Shown: positions 36,544 to 46,292, counted from the first letter of the stretch. The stretch: 55,940 bases of DNA from Phenylobacterium sp. (GCF_030697305.1 NZ_JAUYQL010000068.1:1-55940); one strand, 5' to 3'. The notes: generated from the letters alone by a model not told the origin. Made by a program: numbers and translations.

Positions 36544-37344
36544 TCAGGGGCGAGGTTGAGCGACCGGGATATGCCGGACCCGGTCGAGGATCAACGGCGC
36601 GATGCGCGGGTTGGCGCACAGCAGGCTGGACTGCCTTGGCGTCGGGCGGTTGTAGGCGAACGGATGTCCCAGATGATCGCAGACCACCGCGCCGGCTTCG
36701 CCGGCGATCAGGTCGGCGGCCGCCAGGTCCCAGTCGTGCTTGGGGATCAGAGTCAGCGCCGCGTCGAAGGTGCCGCCCGCCACCAGACACATCCGATAGG
36801 CGGTGGAGTTGCGCGACGCCACGCGCATGGGCGGCCACGGCGTCGGCCAGCCGTCGCGGCTGAACAGCCGGGCGTTGGAGACAATGGCGCAGTCCTCCAG
36901 GACATCGGTGTCGCTGACGCGGATCGGTTGACCGTTGAGGGTGGCGCCGCCGCCGGCGCTGGCCGCGTAGGTCTCGTCCAGCTGCGGGGCGAAGACCACG
37001 CCGGCGCTGGGCCGGTCGCCCTCGACCACCGCCACCGAAACCACCCACCAGGGTTGGCCGCCCAGAAAAGCGCGGGTGCCGTCGATGGGGTCGACCACGA
37101 AAAGGCGGTGGTCGGACAACCGACGATCGTCGTCGGCGGTCTCTTCCGAAAGCCAGCCGTAGTCGGGGCGCGCCTCGCCCAGTCGCCGCTTCAGCAGGGC
37201 GTCGGCGGCGAGGTCGGCGTTGGTCACCGGCGAGTCGCCGGCCTTGTAGGCGATCTGCAGCCCTGCATCGCGCATCTTCAGCGCCAGTTCGCCAGCCTCC
37301 CTCGCCGCCTCCAGGATCAAGGCGAGGTCGGCGGCGGCGGTCAT
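36544..37344 (-). CDS. Inositol-monophosphatase-family / CysQ-like 3'(2'),5'-bisphosphate phosphatase
   Basis: A 266-residue Mg-dependent phosphatase. Metal ligands are seen in WLSEET (Glu67, Glu68), DPIDGT (Asp85, Asp88) and the C-terminal DWDLAAADLI. The family covers CysQ (dephosphorylation of pAp, the by-product of PAPS-dependent sulfation), SuhB and inositol phosphatases. With a PAPS-dependent sulfotransferase in this same window a CysQ role is attractive. The ATG at 37344 overlaps the pmbA stop (ATGA). Confidence 0.87.
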   Translation of the reverse strand: MTAAADLALILEAAREAGELALKMRDAGLQIAYKAGDSPVTNADLAADALLKRRLGEARPDYGWLSEETADDDRRLSDHRLFVVDPIDGTRAFLGGQPWWVVSVAVVEGDRPSAGVVFAPQLDETYAASAGGGATLNGQPIRVSDTDVLEDCAIVSNARLFSRDGWPTPWPPMRVASRNSTAYRMCLVAGGTFDAALTLIPKHDWDLAAADLIAGEAGAVVCDHLGHPFAYNRPTPRQSSLLCANPRIAPLILDRVRHIPVAQPRP

Positions 37345-38681
37345 CGTCCGGCGATCGCCAGGGCGTCGACCAGGATCGATGGCGCGTTGGAGGCGCCGCG
37401 GATCTCCAGGTCCGAACCCGGGATCATGCGGGCGAAGATGTCGAGCAGGTTGCCCGCCACGGTGATCTCGGTGACCGGATAGGCGAGTTCGCCGTCCTCG
37501 AACCAGAAGCCGGAGCAGCCCACCGACCAGTCGCCGGTATTGCCGTTCAACGACGGACCGAACATCGAGGTGATCAGCAGGCCCTCCTTGGCCTGGCGCA
37601 TCAGCTCGGCGCGGTCGGCGTCGCCCGGCTGCAGGGTCAGGTTCGACGGGCCGACGCCGGGCGGGCCGGCCAGGCCGCGAGACGCATGGCCCGTGGTGGT
37701 CAGGCCAAGCTGGCGCGCCGAGCTGGAGTTCAGCAGCCAGGTGGTCAGCACCCCGTCGTCGATCAGGGCGTGGCGGCGGTTGGCGACGCCCTCGTCGTCG
37801 AACGGCGAGGACCCGAGGCCGCGCAGGCGGTGCGGGTCGTCGATGACATTGACGCCCTTGGCGAACAGCTGCTGGCCCAGCTTGTCCTTCAGGAACGATG
37901 TGCCGCGGGCGATCGACGGGCCGGCGATGGCGCCGATCAGCGGCCCCATCAGCGACGAGGCCAGGCGGTTCTCGAAGATCACCGGGGCGGTCGTCGAGTC
38001 GATCTTGCGCGCACCCAGTCGCTGGGCCGCGCGGCGGCCGGCCTCGGTTCCCAGGCACTCGGGCGCCGGCAGGTCGGCGCGCCAGCGCACGGTGCGATAG
38101 TCGTGGCCCGTCTCCATCACCTGGCCGTCGCCGGCGATCGCCGAGGCGCCCAGCGAGAAGGCTGACGCCCGGTGGGGAGCGGAGAACCCGCCGCTGGTCA
38201 CCAGCCGCCATTGGTTGGACGACCATGATCCGCTGGCCCCGTCGGAATTGACCACGCCCTCCACGGTGCGCGCGGCGTCCTCGGCAATGCGGGCGCGCGC
38301 CTCCAGGTCTTCCGGCGAGGGCTCTTCGGCGTCGAACAGGTCGAGGTCGGGCAGCGGTCCGCGGGCCAGCAGCTCGGGGTCGGCGAGGCCGGAGTAGGGA
38401 TCCTCCGGCGCAAGCCTGGCCATGGCCACGGCGCGCTCGACGAGCTTGGCGCGCGCCTCGGCGGAGATGTCGGAGCCGGAGACGGTGGCGTGGCGGCGGC
38501 CGACGAAGACCCGCAGGCCGAGGTCGCGGGATTCCTCGCGCTCCACCTCTTCGAGTTCACCCAGCCGCACGGTCACCGACAGGGCGCGGCGATCGGCGCC
38601 GACGGCCTCGGCCGCGTCGGCGCCGGCGGCCAGCGCCGCCTTCACCACGTCTTCAAGCAGGTTTTCATCCATCAGCGCCAT
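37341..38681 (-). CDS. pmbA: TldE/PmbA family protein
   Basis: A 446-residue member of the TldD/TldE family, the partner that forms a heterodimeric protease with TldD (matures modified peptides and degrades antitoxins). It lacks the HExxxH of TldD, as expected for TldE/PmbA; the C-terminal NTGDWSVGCSGFWFEDGEL and PVTEITVAGNLLDIF segments are typical. The start at 38681 (MALMDENLL) is chosen; 38672 is possible. tldD is not in the window. Confidence 0.93.
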   Translation of the reverse strand: MALMDENLLEDVVKAALAAGADAAEAVGADRRALSVTVRLGELEEVEREESRDLGLRVFVGRRHATVSGSDISAEARAKLVERAVAMARLAPEDPYSGLADPELLARGPLPDLDLFDAEEPSPEDLEARARIAEDAARTVEGVVNSDGASGSWSSNQWRLVTSGGFSAPHRASAFSLGASAIAGDGQVMETGHDYRTVRWRADLPAPECLGTEAGRRAAQRLGARKIDSTTAPVIFENRLASSLMGPLIGAIAGPSIARGTSFLKDKLGQQLFAKGVNVIDDPHRLRGLGSSPFDDEGVANRRHALIDDGVLTTWLLNSSSARQLGLTTTGHASRGLAGPPGVGPSNLTLQPGDADRAELMRQAKEGLLITSMFGPSLNGNTGDWSVGCSGFWFEDGELAYPVTEITVAGNLLDIFARMIPGSDLEIRGASNAPSILVDALAIAGR

Positions 38682-38721
38682 ATGGCGGAGCGCGCATGCC
38701 GGCACAAGCGCGCGAGCACGT

Positions 38722-39129
38722 TCAAAGGATCGCGTAGAAGATCAGCGCGACACCAGCGAAGACGTAGGCGATCCAGGTGGCCAGCATCCCGACCGATCGG
38801 GCGGGCGTCGCCGCCGAGGAGATCGAAACCCCCACCGCGTGGGTGACGCGGCCGCCGAACAGGATCACGCCGGTGATGTGGATGGCCAGGGGTGCTGCGC
38901 CGACCGCAGCCAGCACGACCAGGGCGATCAGCGCGGCGGGTATGTATTCGGCGGCGTTGCCGAATGCGCGGATCGCGCGCGCCAGCGACGGGGCCTCGCC
39001 GCCGCCGTCGCCGATTTCCACGTGGTGAAGTCTGCGCTGACGCACCACCAGCACCGAGAGCGTCAGCAGCAGGAAGAGGTGCAGGCCCACCCATAGGGCG
39101 GCCGCATTGGCCGATGTCGCCGGATCCAT
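38722..39129 (-). CDS. MAPEG family membrane protein
   Basis: A 135-residue protein with four hydrophobic segments and the MAPEG pattern (RAFGNAAEYIPAALIAL, the first-loop Arg/Asn/Glu cluster that binds glutathione in eukaryotic members, and GRVTHAVG near the third helix). Bacterial MAPEG proteins may have glutathione transferase or peroxidase activity; the reaction here is unknown. The start at 39129 (MDPATSAN) is preferred over an arginine-rich upstream extension. Confidence 0.85.
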   Translation of the reverse strand: MDPATSANAAALWVGLHLFLLLTLSVLVVRQRRLHHVEIGDGGGEAPSLARAIRAFGNAAEYIPAALIALVVLAAVGAAPLAIHITGVILFGGRVTHAVGVSISSAATPARSVGMLATWIAYVFAGVALIFYAIL

Positions 39130-39211
39130 CAACCTGGTGTCCTCAAGCCGCCCCCGCGACCCGCGCGCAGTTGTGCGCGATCGCCGCACAAGCGCAAGCC
39201 TTGCGACAGGC

Positions 39212-40741
39212 TCAGCGTTTCAGCGGCGCGCCGTCGCCGGGCAGGCCCAGGCGAGCCCACTTTTCGGTGACCGTGGCGATCACGCCTTCGTCCATGCCGA
39301 GTTCGACGCCCCATTCGCGCCTGGTCTCTGGCGGCCATTTGTTGGTGGCGTCGAGGCCGATCTTCGAGCCCAGGCCCGACTCCGGCGAGGCGAAGTCCAG
39401 GTAGTCGATGGGGGTATTCTCGATCAGGGTCACGTCGCGTGCCGGGTCCATGCGGGTGGCGATCGCCCACATGACGTCCTTCCAGTCGCGGGCGTCGATG
39501 TCGTCGTCCACGACGATCACCCACTTGGTGTACATGAACTGCCGAAGGTAGCTCCAGACGCCCATCATCACGCGCTTGGCGTGGCCGGGGTAGGCCTTCT
39601 TCATCGACACCACGGCGATGCGGTAGCTGCAGCCCTCGGGCGGCAGCCAGAAGTCGACGATCTCCGGGAACTGCTGGCGCAGCAGCGGGATGAACACCTC
39701 GTTCAGCGCCTCGCCCAGGATGCTGGGCTCGTCCGGCGGGCGGCCGGTGAAGGTGGTCAGGTAGATCGGGTCGCGGCGCATGGTGATAGCGCTGACCTGG
39801 AACACCGGGAACTGCTCGACCGAGTTGTAGTAGCCGGTGTGGTCGCCGTACGGCCCCTCGTCGGCGTACTCGTCCAGCAGGACGTGGCCCTCAATGACGA
39901 TCTCGGCCTCGGCGGGCACCATCAGCGGCACGGTCTTGGCGGCCACCAGCTCGACCTTGGCCCCGCGCAACAAGCCGGCGAATTGGTACTCCGACAGGGT
40001 GTCGGGCACCGGGGTCACGGCGGCCAGGATCACGCCGGGGTCTGCGCCGATCACCACGCAGGCCGGCAGCGGCTCGGGCCGACCGGCCGCCTTCCAGCGC
40101 CGGTGGTGCTGGGCGCCGCCGCGATGCGCCAGCCAGCGCATGATGGTGCGATCCTTGCCCAGCACCTGCATGCGGTAGATGCCCAGGTTGAAGTCGTCCT
40201 CGCGGCTGTCCGACGGCCCCTTGGTGACCACCAGCGGCCAGGTGATCAGCGGCGCGGGCTCGCCCGGCCAGCAGGTCTGGATCGGCAGCTTGGTCAGGTC
40301 GATGTCGGCGCCGGTCAGCACCACGTCCTGCACGGGCGCCTTCTTCACCACCTGCGGGCGCATAGCCATCACCGTGCGGGCCAGCGGCAGCATCTCAAAG
40401 GCGTCCTTCAGCCCGCGCGGGGGCTCGGGCGCGCGCAGGAAGGCCAGCAGTTCGCCGACCTCGCGCAGGTCCGCCGCCGTGGTGCGTTCCTCTCCGCCCA
40501 GGGTCACGCCCATGGCGACCCGCTTGACCGTGCCGAACAGGTTGACCATCGCCGGCATAGAGGACCGCTCGCCGTCGGCGCGGATCACGTTCTCGAAGAT
40601 CACCGCCGGGCCGCCCTGAGCCAACAGGCGGCGCTGGATCTCGGTCATCTCCAGCACGGACGACACCGGCTCGGTCACGCGCACCAGTTCGCCGGCGGCC
40701 TCCAGCTTGCCGATGAACTCCCGCAACGACCGATAGGCCAT
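39212..40741 (-). CDS. ubiD: UbiD-family decarboxylase (4-hydroxy-3-polyprenylbenzoate decarboxylase)
   Basis: A 509-residue prenylated-FMN-dependent decarboxylase acting in ubiquinone synthesis after UbiA. Length is as in enteric UbiD (about 500). Family segments include [19 protein letters not shown], the cofactor-side region [12 protein letters not shown], and [18 protein letters not shown]. It shares direction and neighbourhood with ubiA (42198-43106), supporting the ubiquinone role over decarboxylation of other aromatics. The cofactor maker ubiX is not in the window. Confidence 0.92.
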   Translation of the reverse strand: MAYRSLREFIGKLEAAGELVRVTEPVSSVLEMTEIQRRLLAQGGPAVIFENVIRADGERSSMPAMVNLFGTVKRVAMGVTLGGEERTTAADLREVGELLAFLRAPEPPRGLKDAFEMLPLARTVMAMRPQVVKKAPVQDVVLTGADIDLTKLPIQTCWPGEPAPLITWPLVVTKGPSDSREDDFNLGIYRMQVLGKDRTIMRWLAHRGGAQHHRRWKAAGRPEPLPACVVIGADPGVILAAVTPVPDTLSEYQFAGLLRGAKVELVAAKTVPLMVPAEAEIVIEGHVLLDEYADEGPYGDHTGYYNSVEQFPVFQVSAITMRRDPIYLTTFTGRPPDEPSILGEALNEVFIPLLRQQFPEIVDFWLPPEGCSYRIAVVSMKKAYPGHAKRVMMGVWSYLRQFMYTKWVIVVDDDIDARDWKDVMWAIATRMDPARDVTLIENTPIDYLDFASPESGLGSKIGLDATNKWPPETRREWGVELGMDEGVIATVTEKWARLGLPGDGAPLKR

Positions 40742-40800
40742 GTGATCTCCGCGCTCCGCAGCTCAGTGCGGGCGGAAGCTAGGGCGCGGGCGGCGGCGTG

Positions 40801-41145
40801 TCACGCCTGCTCGGCGTCATAGGCCTTGACCAGCTTCTTCGGCGCGACATGGCGCCAGCGGCGTTCGATGAAGTTGCGGAACGAGCCCGGGTGCAGGCTC
40901 TCCATCCGCGCTAGCACGCTGGGATAGTCCTTGTAGTGAGCGGTGATGTGGAAGGTCTCGGGTTCGGCCTCCATCAGCATCTCGCGCTCGTCGAAGCTGA
41001 CGCCCACCAGCACCAGGCTCTGGTCCTCGCGGCGTAGCCGGGTCAGGAATTTGCCGCCCACCTTGAACGCCGGCGCCCCGTACGACTGGCCCTCCTCGAC
41101 CCCCGGAAAGCCCATGACCACGGCGTGCATCTCCTCGTAGGTCAT
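40801..41145 (-). CDS. MmcQ/YjbR family protein
   Basis: A 114-residue small alpha/beta protein of the MmcQ/YjbR DNA-binding-fold type. It carries the characteristic MGFPGVEEGQSYGAPAFKVGGKFLTRL opening region and a C-terminal SLHPGSFRNFIERRWRHVAPKKL segment. A CyaY-like fold is known for the family; a cellular role is not. It overlaps neither neighbour and lies 17 bases after the VOC gene. Confidence 0.87.
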   Translation of the reverse strand: MTYEEMHAVVMGFPGVEEGQSYGAPAFKVGGKFLTRLRREDQSLVLVGVSFDEREMLMEAEPETFHITAHYKDYPSVLARMESLHPGSFRNFIERRWRHVAPKKLVKAYDAEQA

Positions 41146-41162
41146 GAATGGTCTCCGGGGCG

Positions 41163-41501
41163 TCAGCCTTCCGACCATACCGCCAGTTCGTTGCCGGCGG
41201 GATCGCGGAAGTGGAAGCGGCGACCGCCCGGGAAGGCGAAGATCGCCCGAATGATCGTCCCGCCGGCCGCCTCGACCTTCGCCGCCATGGCCTCCAGGTC
41301 GCTCGCGTATAGCACCGGCAGCGGCGCCTGGCCGGAGGGGGCGCTGGCGTCGAAGCCGCCGTCCAGGCCTTGCTCGAACGCCGCATATTCCGGGCCGTAA
41401 TCGGTGAAGGTCCAGCCGAACGCCGCGCCGTAGAACTGCTTGGTCGCCGGCACTTCGCCGCCGGGCATCTCCAGATAGTCGAGCTTGCCGTCTTCGCGCA
41501 T
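41163..41501 (-). CDS. VOC (glyoxalase-like) family protein
   Basis: A 112-residue single VOC module: DYLEMPGGEVPATKQFYGAAFGW at the start, a DLEAMAAKVEAAGG helix and FHFRDPAGNELAVWSE at the end, where the glutamate normally ligates a metal. Enzyme reaction unknown; these stand-alone proteins are often annotated as extradiol dioxygenase/bleomycin-resistance-like. In line with the MmcQ and methyltransferase genes. Confidence 0.88.
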   Translation of the reverse strand: MREDGKLDYLEMPGGEVPATKQFYGAAFGWTFTDYGPEYAAFEQGLDGGFDASAPSGQAPLPVLYASDLEAMAAKVEAAGGTIIRAIFAFPGGRRFHFRDPAGNELAVWSEG

Positions 41502-41536
41502 ATCGGGCTCCCAGTTGCCTGTTTGTTCCTATCGGC

Positions 41537-42193
41537 TCAGTCCGCCAGAGTCCAGACGGCGGTGCGCTTAACCTCGTAGTCCTCGAGTTCGCGGGTGGTC
41601 CGCACCTGGTATTCGGCGAGCTTGGTGAGGCCGGTGCGGGGGAAGTAGCTGCGGCCTGGATCGCCGATCAGCACGGTCGCGCCGCGGTGACGGGCTTCGG
41701 TCAGCCAAGCCATGACGCGCTCGGCTAGCGGCTTCTCATAGCAGATGTCGCCGGCCAGGATCACGTCGACGTCGGGGGCCGGCGCGTCCAGGAGGTCGCG
41801 GTCGGTGAAGTCGACGGTCACGGCGTTGGCGGCGGCGTTCAGCGCGATGGCCATGTCGCAATAGCCGTCAATGTCGGCGCACAGCACGCTGGCTGCGCCG
41901 GCCTTGGCCGACGCGATGCCGACGATGCCGGAGCCGGCGGCGAAGTCGAGCACCCGCAGACCCCGCACCAGCTCCGGCTTGTCCAGGACGTAGCGGGCCA
42001 GCGCCTGGCCGCCGGCCCAGGCGAAGGCCCAGAACGGCGGCGGCAGGCCGATCTCGGCCAGCGCCTCCTCGGTCATCCGCCAGATCGGCGTGACCTCGTC
42101 GGCCAGATGCAGCCGCAGCTCCGGCGTGTGCGGCGGGGCCTGCAGGCGCGTGTTCTCGACGATGAAGGCGCGGCGGCTTTCCGGGGTGTCCAT
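41537..42193 (-). CDS. ETF-beta lysine methyltransferase-like protein (METTL20 family)
   Basis: A 218-residue class I methyltransferase. The PPFWAFAWAGGQALARYVLD segment, the SAM loop DFAAGSGIVGI (83-93) and the DPGRSYFP motif (178-185) match the METTL20/ETFB-KMT family, which trimethylates lysines of the electron-transfer flavoprotein beta subunit in mitochondria and some alphaproteobacteria. The ETF genes are not in the window. It lies four bases after ubiA in the same direction, so it is probably co-transcribed with the quinone gene. Confidence 0.85.
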   Translation of the reverse strand: MDTPESRRAFIVENTRLQAPPHTPELRLHLADEVTPIWRMTEEALAEIGLPPPFWAFAWAGGQALARYVLDKPELVRGLRVLDFAAGSGIVGIASAKAGAASVLCADIDGYCDMAIALNAAANAVTVDFTDRDLLDAPAPDVDVILAGDICYEKPLAERVMAWLTEARHRGATVLIGDPGRSYFPRTGLTKLAEYQVRTTRELEDYEVKRTAVWTLAD

Positions 42194-42197
42194 GGGT

Positions 42198-43106
42198 TCA
42201 GCGGCCGGCCACGAAGGCGGCGAAGACGATCAGGCCGGTCAGGCTGTTTGACTTGAACAGCCGCAAGGCGCCGCGCGGGTCGTCGACCCGCACCCGCATG
42301 GCCTGCCAGGCCAGGTGTGCGGCGGCGGCTATGGCGGGAACCAGGAACAGCGGCGATAGAGCCGCGGTCCAGGCGGCGGCCAGGATCAGGGCGAAGCTCA
42401 CCGCATAGAACCCCGCGACCGCGCGCGGCGCGGCGGCGCCCAGGCGGCGAGCGGATGACTTCACGCCGGCCAGGGCGTCGTCTTCCAGATCCTGGATCGC
42501 GTAGATGGTGTCGTAGCCGAGCGTCCAGAACACCCCGGCGGCGTATAGCAGCAGGGCCGGCGCCTCAATGCGCCCGGTGGCCGCGGCGAAGCCCAGCAGC
42601 GCGCCCCAGTTGAAGGTCAGGCCCAGCCAGGCCTGCGGCCACCAGGTGATCCGCTTCATGAACGGATAGGCCGCGACTAGGGCCAGCGAGCCCGCGCCCA
42701 GGGCGATCGCCAGCGGCGGCAGCGTCAGCAGGATCAGGAGCGCCAGCAGGCTGCAGCCTACCGTGAAGCCCCAGGCCTGGCGCACGCTGATCTGACCCGA
42801 GGCCACCGGCCTGGCGGCGGTACGGGCGACCTTGGCGTCGATGTCGCGGTCGACGATGTCGTTGTAGGCGCAGCCGGCGGCCCGCATCAGGGCGGCGCCG
42901 GCGAACACCTTGGCGAGCAGGATCGGGTCCGGCCAGCCGCCCCCCATCGCCGCGGCCAGCGCCACGCCCTGCCAGCCTGGCAGCATCAGCAGCCAGATGC
43001 CCGCCGGCCGGTCGAAGCGCCCAAGCTTCAGCCAGGGACGCAGGCGCGCGGGCGCCCGGCGGTCGACCCAGTTGGCGGGGGCGGCGTCGGGCAGGGGAGC
43101 GCTCAT
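42198..43106 (-). CDS. ubiA: 4-hydroxybenzoate polyprenyltransferase
   Basis: The membrane prenyltransferase that joins the polyprenyl tail to 4-hydroxybenzoate in ubiquinone synthesis. At 302 residues with eight to nine transmembrane helices, it has the two aspartate-rich motifs that bind the Mg-diphosphate: NDIVDRDID at 82-90 and QDLEDD in the second half, plus SGQISVRQAW. Likely in one operon with the ETF-beta methyltransferase-like gene. Confidence 0.95.
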   Translation of the reverse strand: MSAPLPDAAPANWVDRRAPARLRPWLKLGRFDRPAGIWLLMLPGWQGVALAAAMGGGWPDPILLAKVFAGAALMRAAGCAYNDIVDRDIDAKVARTAARPVASGQISVRQAWGFTVGCSLLALLILLTLPPLAIALGAGSLALVAAYPFMKRITWWPQAWLGLTFNWGALLGFAAATGRIEAPALLLYAAGVFWTLGYDTIYAIQDLEDDALAGVKSSARRLGAAAPRAVAGFYAVSFALILAAAWTAALSPLFLVPAIAAAAHLAWQAMRVRVDDPRGALRLFKSNSLTGLIVFAAFVAGR

Positions 43107-43224
43107 GGCGCCCTCCTAGCGCATTCACGCAGCGGATGTCCTCGCAAACGCCGGTGGTTGACCCGCGCTGCGGCCGCGCTTAGCTTTACTCCACGTCCAC
43201 GCAACCTCGGAAAGGAGGGGCCGC

Positions 43225-43278
43225 ATGATCGATCTTGTTCGCACAGCCCCTCGCTGCGTCGCCGCCGGGTTCGATTAA
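43225..43278 (+). CDS. Possible 17-residue leader peptide upstream of rsgA
   Basis: A short frame of 17 codons plus TAA (MIDLVRTAPRCVAAGFD). Its support is a perfect AAGGAGG Shine-Dalgarno (43212-43218) six bases before the ATG, the best in the window. An inverted repeat CGGGT/ACCCG (43266-43270, 43282-43286) brackets its stop codon, and another palindrome (43304-43315) follows. Sixty bases later rsgA starts at a GTG. It may be a translated leader controlling rsgA; no similar known leader is recalled. Confidence 0.5.
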   Translation: MIDLVRTAPRCVAAGFD

Positions 43279-43338
43279 CTCACCCGAGTAGTCCCCGGCC
43301 GGCGCCTGATCAGGCTTTCCGACCGAAGGACATTCCAA

Positions 43339-44409
43339 GTGCTCGACAGCTACGGCTGGAGCGAGAGGCTCCAGCAACACTTCCAACCCTTCGCGGCCCG
43401 CGACATGGTTCCAGGCCGCGTGACCGTGCAACAGCGCGGCCGCTACCGGCTGGCCACGCCCGTGGGCGAGCTCGACGCCGAGCTTTCCGGCCGCTTCGCC
43501 CACACCGCGGCGGACGGCGACTTCCCCGTGGCCGGCGACTGGGTGGCCGCCGCCGCCCGCGCCTCGGAGGGCGCGGCGACCATCCACCACCTGCTGCCAC
43601 GCAGCAGCGCTTTCGTGCGCAAGACAGCCGGCGACACGGCCGCTGGACAGGTGGTGGCCGCCAACGCGGACCTCGCGTTCCTCGTCGCCTCGCTGAACGA
43701 CGACCTGAACCTGCGCCGCATCGAACGCTATCTGGCGCTGGCCTGGGAGAGCGGGGCCGCGCCTGTGGTGGTGCTGACCAAAGCAGACCTTTGCGCCGAC
43801 GTCGCCGCAGCCCTGGACGAGGTGCGCTCGATCGCGCCTGGGGCCGAGGTGCTGGCTGTTTCTTCGGCGAACGGCCAGGGCCTCGAGGCCCTCTCCGCCT
43901 TGTTGGGCGCCGGGCGCACCGCCGTGCTGCTGGGTAGTTCGGGCGTGGGCAAGTCGACCCTGCTCAATGCCCTGGCAGGCTCGGAGCTGATGGCCACCCA
44001 GGCGATCCGTGAGGACGACGCTCGCGGCCGTCACACCACCACGCACCGCGAGCTGGTTCGCCTGCCGTCCGGCGGTCTGCTGCTGGACACGCCGGGGATG
44101 CGCGAGCTCGGCCTGTGGAACGCAGGCGAGGGTCTCGCGTCAGCGTTCCAGGACGTCGAGGCCCTGGCCGCTCGCTGCCGGTTCCGCGACTGCGGACATC
44201 ACGACGAGCCGGGTTGCGCGGTGCAGGCGGCGCTGACCGGCGGTGAGCTGTCCGATGCGCGCTGGCGAAACTACCAGAAGCTCCAGCGCGAGAACGCCCA
44301 CCACGAACGCCGCGGCGACGCGCGCGCCGAAGCCGAGGCCCGCCAGGTGTGGATCCGGCGCGCCAAGGACTACCGCGCCGGCAAGAAGGCCAGGGAGAGA
44401 TGGTCATGA
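43339..44409 (+). CDS. rsgA: Small-ribosomal-subunit biogenesis GTPase RsgA
   Basis: A 356-residue late-acting factor for 30S subunit maturation. The OB-fold N-terminus is followed by a circularly permuted GTPase (G4 TKAD before G1 GSSGVGKSTLL and G3 DTPGMRE), then a zinc knuckle with CRFRDCGHHDEPGCAV. The G4 is T-KAD rather than NKxD, common in RsgA. GTG start with AAGGAC upstream. Ends in an ATGA overlap with the ABC exporter gene. Confidence 0.95.
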   Translation: MLDSYGWSERLQQHFQPFAARDMVPGRVTVQQRGRYRLATPVGELDAELSGRFAHTAADGDFPVAGDWVAAAARASEGAATIHHLLPRSSAFVRKTAGDTAAGQVVAANADLAFLVASLNDDLNLRRIERYLALAWESGAAPVVVLTKADLCADVAAALDEVRSIAPGAEVLAVSSANGQGLEALSALLGAGRTAVLLGSSGVGKSTLLNALAGSELMATQAIREDDARGRHTTTHRELVRLPSGGLLLDTPGMRELGLWNAGEGLASAFQDVEALAARCRFRDCGHHDEPGCAVQAALTGGELSDARWRNYQKLQRENAHHERRGDARAEAEARQVWIRRAKDYRAGKKARERWS

Positions 44410-46292
44410 CCACGACGCCGCCGAGCCCACCGCCGGGGCGCCGCGAAATCCCGCGCCATCTCGCGCACGCCCATGAACCTGCCGTCAGAAGTCTGGATAT
44501 GACCGACCACTACGAAGACGAGGACGAGGACGGCGATACGCGCCAGCGGGTGCTGTCGAACGGCCAGGTGCTGCGCTTCATCGCCGGCTACTGGCTGCGG
44601 CGGCGCGATCTGCTGTGGGCGGCGGTCGGCCTGACGCTCGTGGCCGTCTGCTTCGACCTGGCGTTGCCTTGGGCGGCGGGGCGGCTGGTCGACGCCCTGG
44701 CGGCGGGGCCGAACAACCCTTCGGGCGCCTGGCGCGCCTGGGCGGCGTTCGTCGGCGTCTATCTGGTCTATTCGCTGATCCGAAATGTCGGCATGCGGTT
44801 CTGGAACCCGCTGGCGGCCAGCAACATGGAGCAGATGACCAACGAGGGCTTCAAGCGGGTCCAGTCGTTCGCCGCCGACTGGCACGCCGACACCTTCGCC
44901 GGCGCCACGGTGCGCCGGCTGACGCGGGCGATGTGGGGCTACGACACGGTGTCCGACGCCCTGGTCCTGTGGCTGGGGCCGGCGCTGTTGGTGCTGTTCG
45001 GGCTGTCAGGCTTCATGGTGCTGCGCTGGCCCAGCGTCGGGATCTTCGCCCTGGTGGTGGTCACCGGCTACATCGCCTCGAACCTGATTTTGGCGGCGCG
45101 CTACGTGCGGCCGGCGAACCAGCGATCGGTGGCCCTGGACTCGCGCATCGGCGGAGCGCTCGCCGACTCGATCACCTCGAACCCGACGGTTAAGGCGTTC
45201 GGCGCCGAGGCTCGCGAAGAGGCCCGCATCGGCGGGGTCACGCGCATGTGGCGCGAGGCGACGCTGATCACCTGGACGCGCTACATGAACGTCTGGCTCT
45301 GGCACAACATGATCCTGGTCGTCCTGCAGGCGGGCCTCACCGGCTTGCTGCTGCGCCTGTGGGCCAGGGGCGAGGCCAGCGCCGGCGACGTGGCCTTCGC
45401 GATCACCGCCTTCATGCTGATGAGCGGCTACCTTCGCAACATCGGCGAGAACATCCGCATGATGCAGAAGGGCCTGACCGACGTGGAGGACGTGGCCCGC
45501 TTCGCCCGCACCGAGCCGCAGGTCGCCGACCACCCTCAGGCGCAGGCGTTCCGAGGACGGCTGGGGGCGGTGGTGCTGGACCATGTGACCTTCCGCTACA
45601 AGGGTGCGGAGACGCCGCTGTACCGCGACTTCAGCCTGGTGATCGCGCCCGGCGAGCGCGTCGCCCTGGTCGGCCCCACGGGGTCGGGCAAGTCGACGTT
45701 CGTCAAGCTGGTGCAGCGGCTCTACGACCTGCAGGAAGGCCGCATCCTGATCGACGGCCAAGACGTGTCGCAGGTCAGCCAGGAGAGCCTGCGCGCCGCG
45801 ATCGCCGTGGTGCCCCAGGACCCGGCGCTGTTCCACCGCACGATCGCAGAGAACATCGCCTATGCGCGCCCTGATGCGACGCACGAGGAGGTGGTCCTGG
45901 CCGCGCGGCGCGCCCGGGCGCACGACTTCATCGCCGGCCTGCCCAAGGGCTACGACACCCTGGTCGGCGAGCGCGGGGTGAAGCTGTCGGGCGGCGAGCG
46001 GCAGCGGGTGGCGATCGCCCGCGCCTTCCTGGCCGACGCGCCCATCCTGGTGCTGGACGAGGCGACGTCCTCGCTGGACGTGGAGACCGAGCGCCATGTG
46101 CAAGCGGCCACCGAGGAGCTGATGAGCGGCCGCACGACGATCGTCATCGCCCACCGGCTGTCGACCATCCGCAGCGCCGACCGCATCCTGGTGTTCGACC
46201 AGGGCCGCATCGTCGAGGAGGGTCGCCACGCCGACCTCGTGCGAAAGGGCGGCGCCTACGCAAGGCTGCATGCGGTGGCCGAGGGGGCTTGA
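44406..46292 (+). CDS. ABC exporter (fused permease-ATPase)
   Basis: About 628 residues: an odd proline- and acid-rich N-terminal tail (DHYEDEDEDGD), six membrane helices in about 70-370, then an ATPase with Walker A GPTGSGKST, signature LSGGERQR and Walker B ILVLDEATSSLD. The ATG at 44406 overlaps the rsgA stop (ATGA); ATG codons at 44400 and 44499 are alternatives, the last removing the tail. This is a second half-transporter of the lipid or drug exporter type; substrate unknown. Confidence 0.87.
   Translation: MTTTPPSPPPGRREIPRHLAHAHEPAVRSLDMTDHYEDEDEDGDTRQRVLSNGQVLRFIAGYWLRRRDLLWAAVGLTLVAVCFDLALPWAAGRLVDALAAGPNNPSGAWRAWAAFVGVYLVYSLIRNVGMRFWNPLAASNMEQMTNEGFKRVQSFAADWHADTFAGATVRRLTRAMWGYDTVSDALVLWLGPALLVLFGLSGFMVLRWPSVGIFALVVVTGYIASNLILAARYVRPANQRSVALDSRIGGALADSITSNPTVKAFGAEAREEARIGGVTRMWREATLITWTRYMNVWLWHNMILVVLQAGLTGLLLRLWARGEASAGDVAFAITAFMLMSGYLRNIGENIRMMQKGLTDVEDVARFARTEPQVADHPQAQAFRGRLGAVVLDHVTFRYKGAETPLYRDFSLVIAPGERVALVGPTGSGKSTFVKLVQRLYDLQEGRILIDGQDVSQVSQESLRAAIAVVPQDPALFHRTIAENIAYARPDATHEEVVLAARRARAHDFIAGLPKGYDTLVGERGVKLSGGERQRVAIARAFLADAPILVLDEATSSLDVETERHVQAATEELMSGRTTIVIAHRLSTIRSADRILVFDQGRIVEEGRHADLVRKGGAYARLHAVAEGA

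Noticed and set aside
39107..40822. Plus-strand open frame opposite ubiD
   Set aside because: Shadow; histidine- and glutamine-rich with no motif, while ubiD is well supported on the minus strand.
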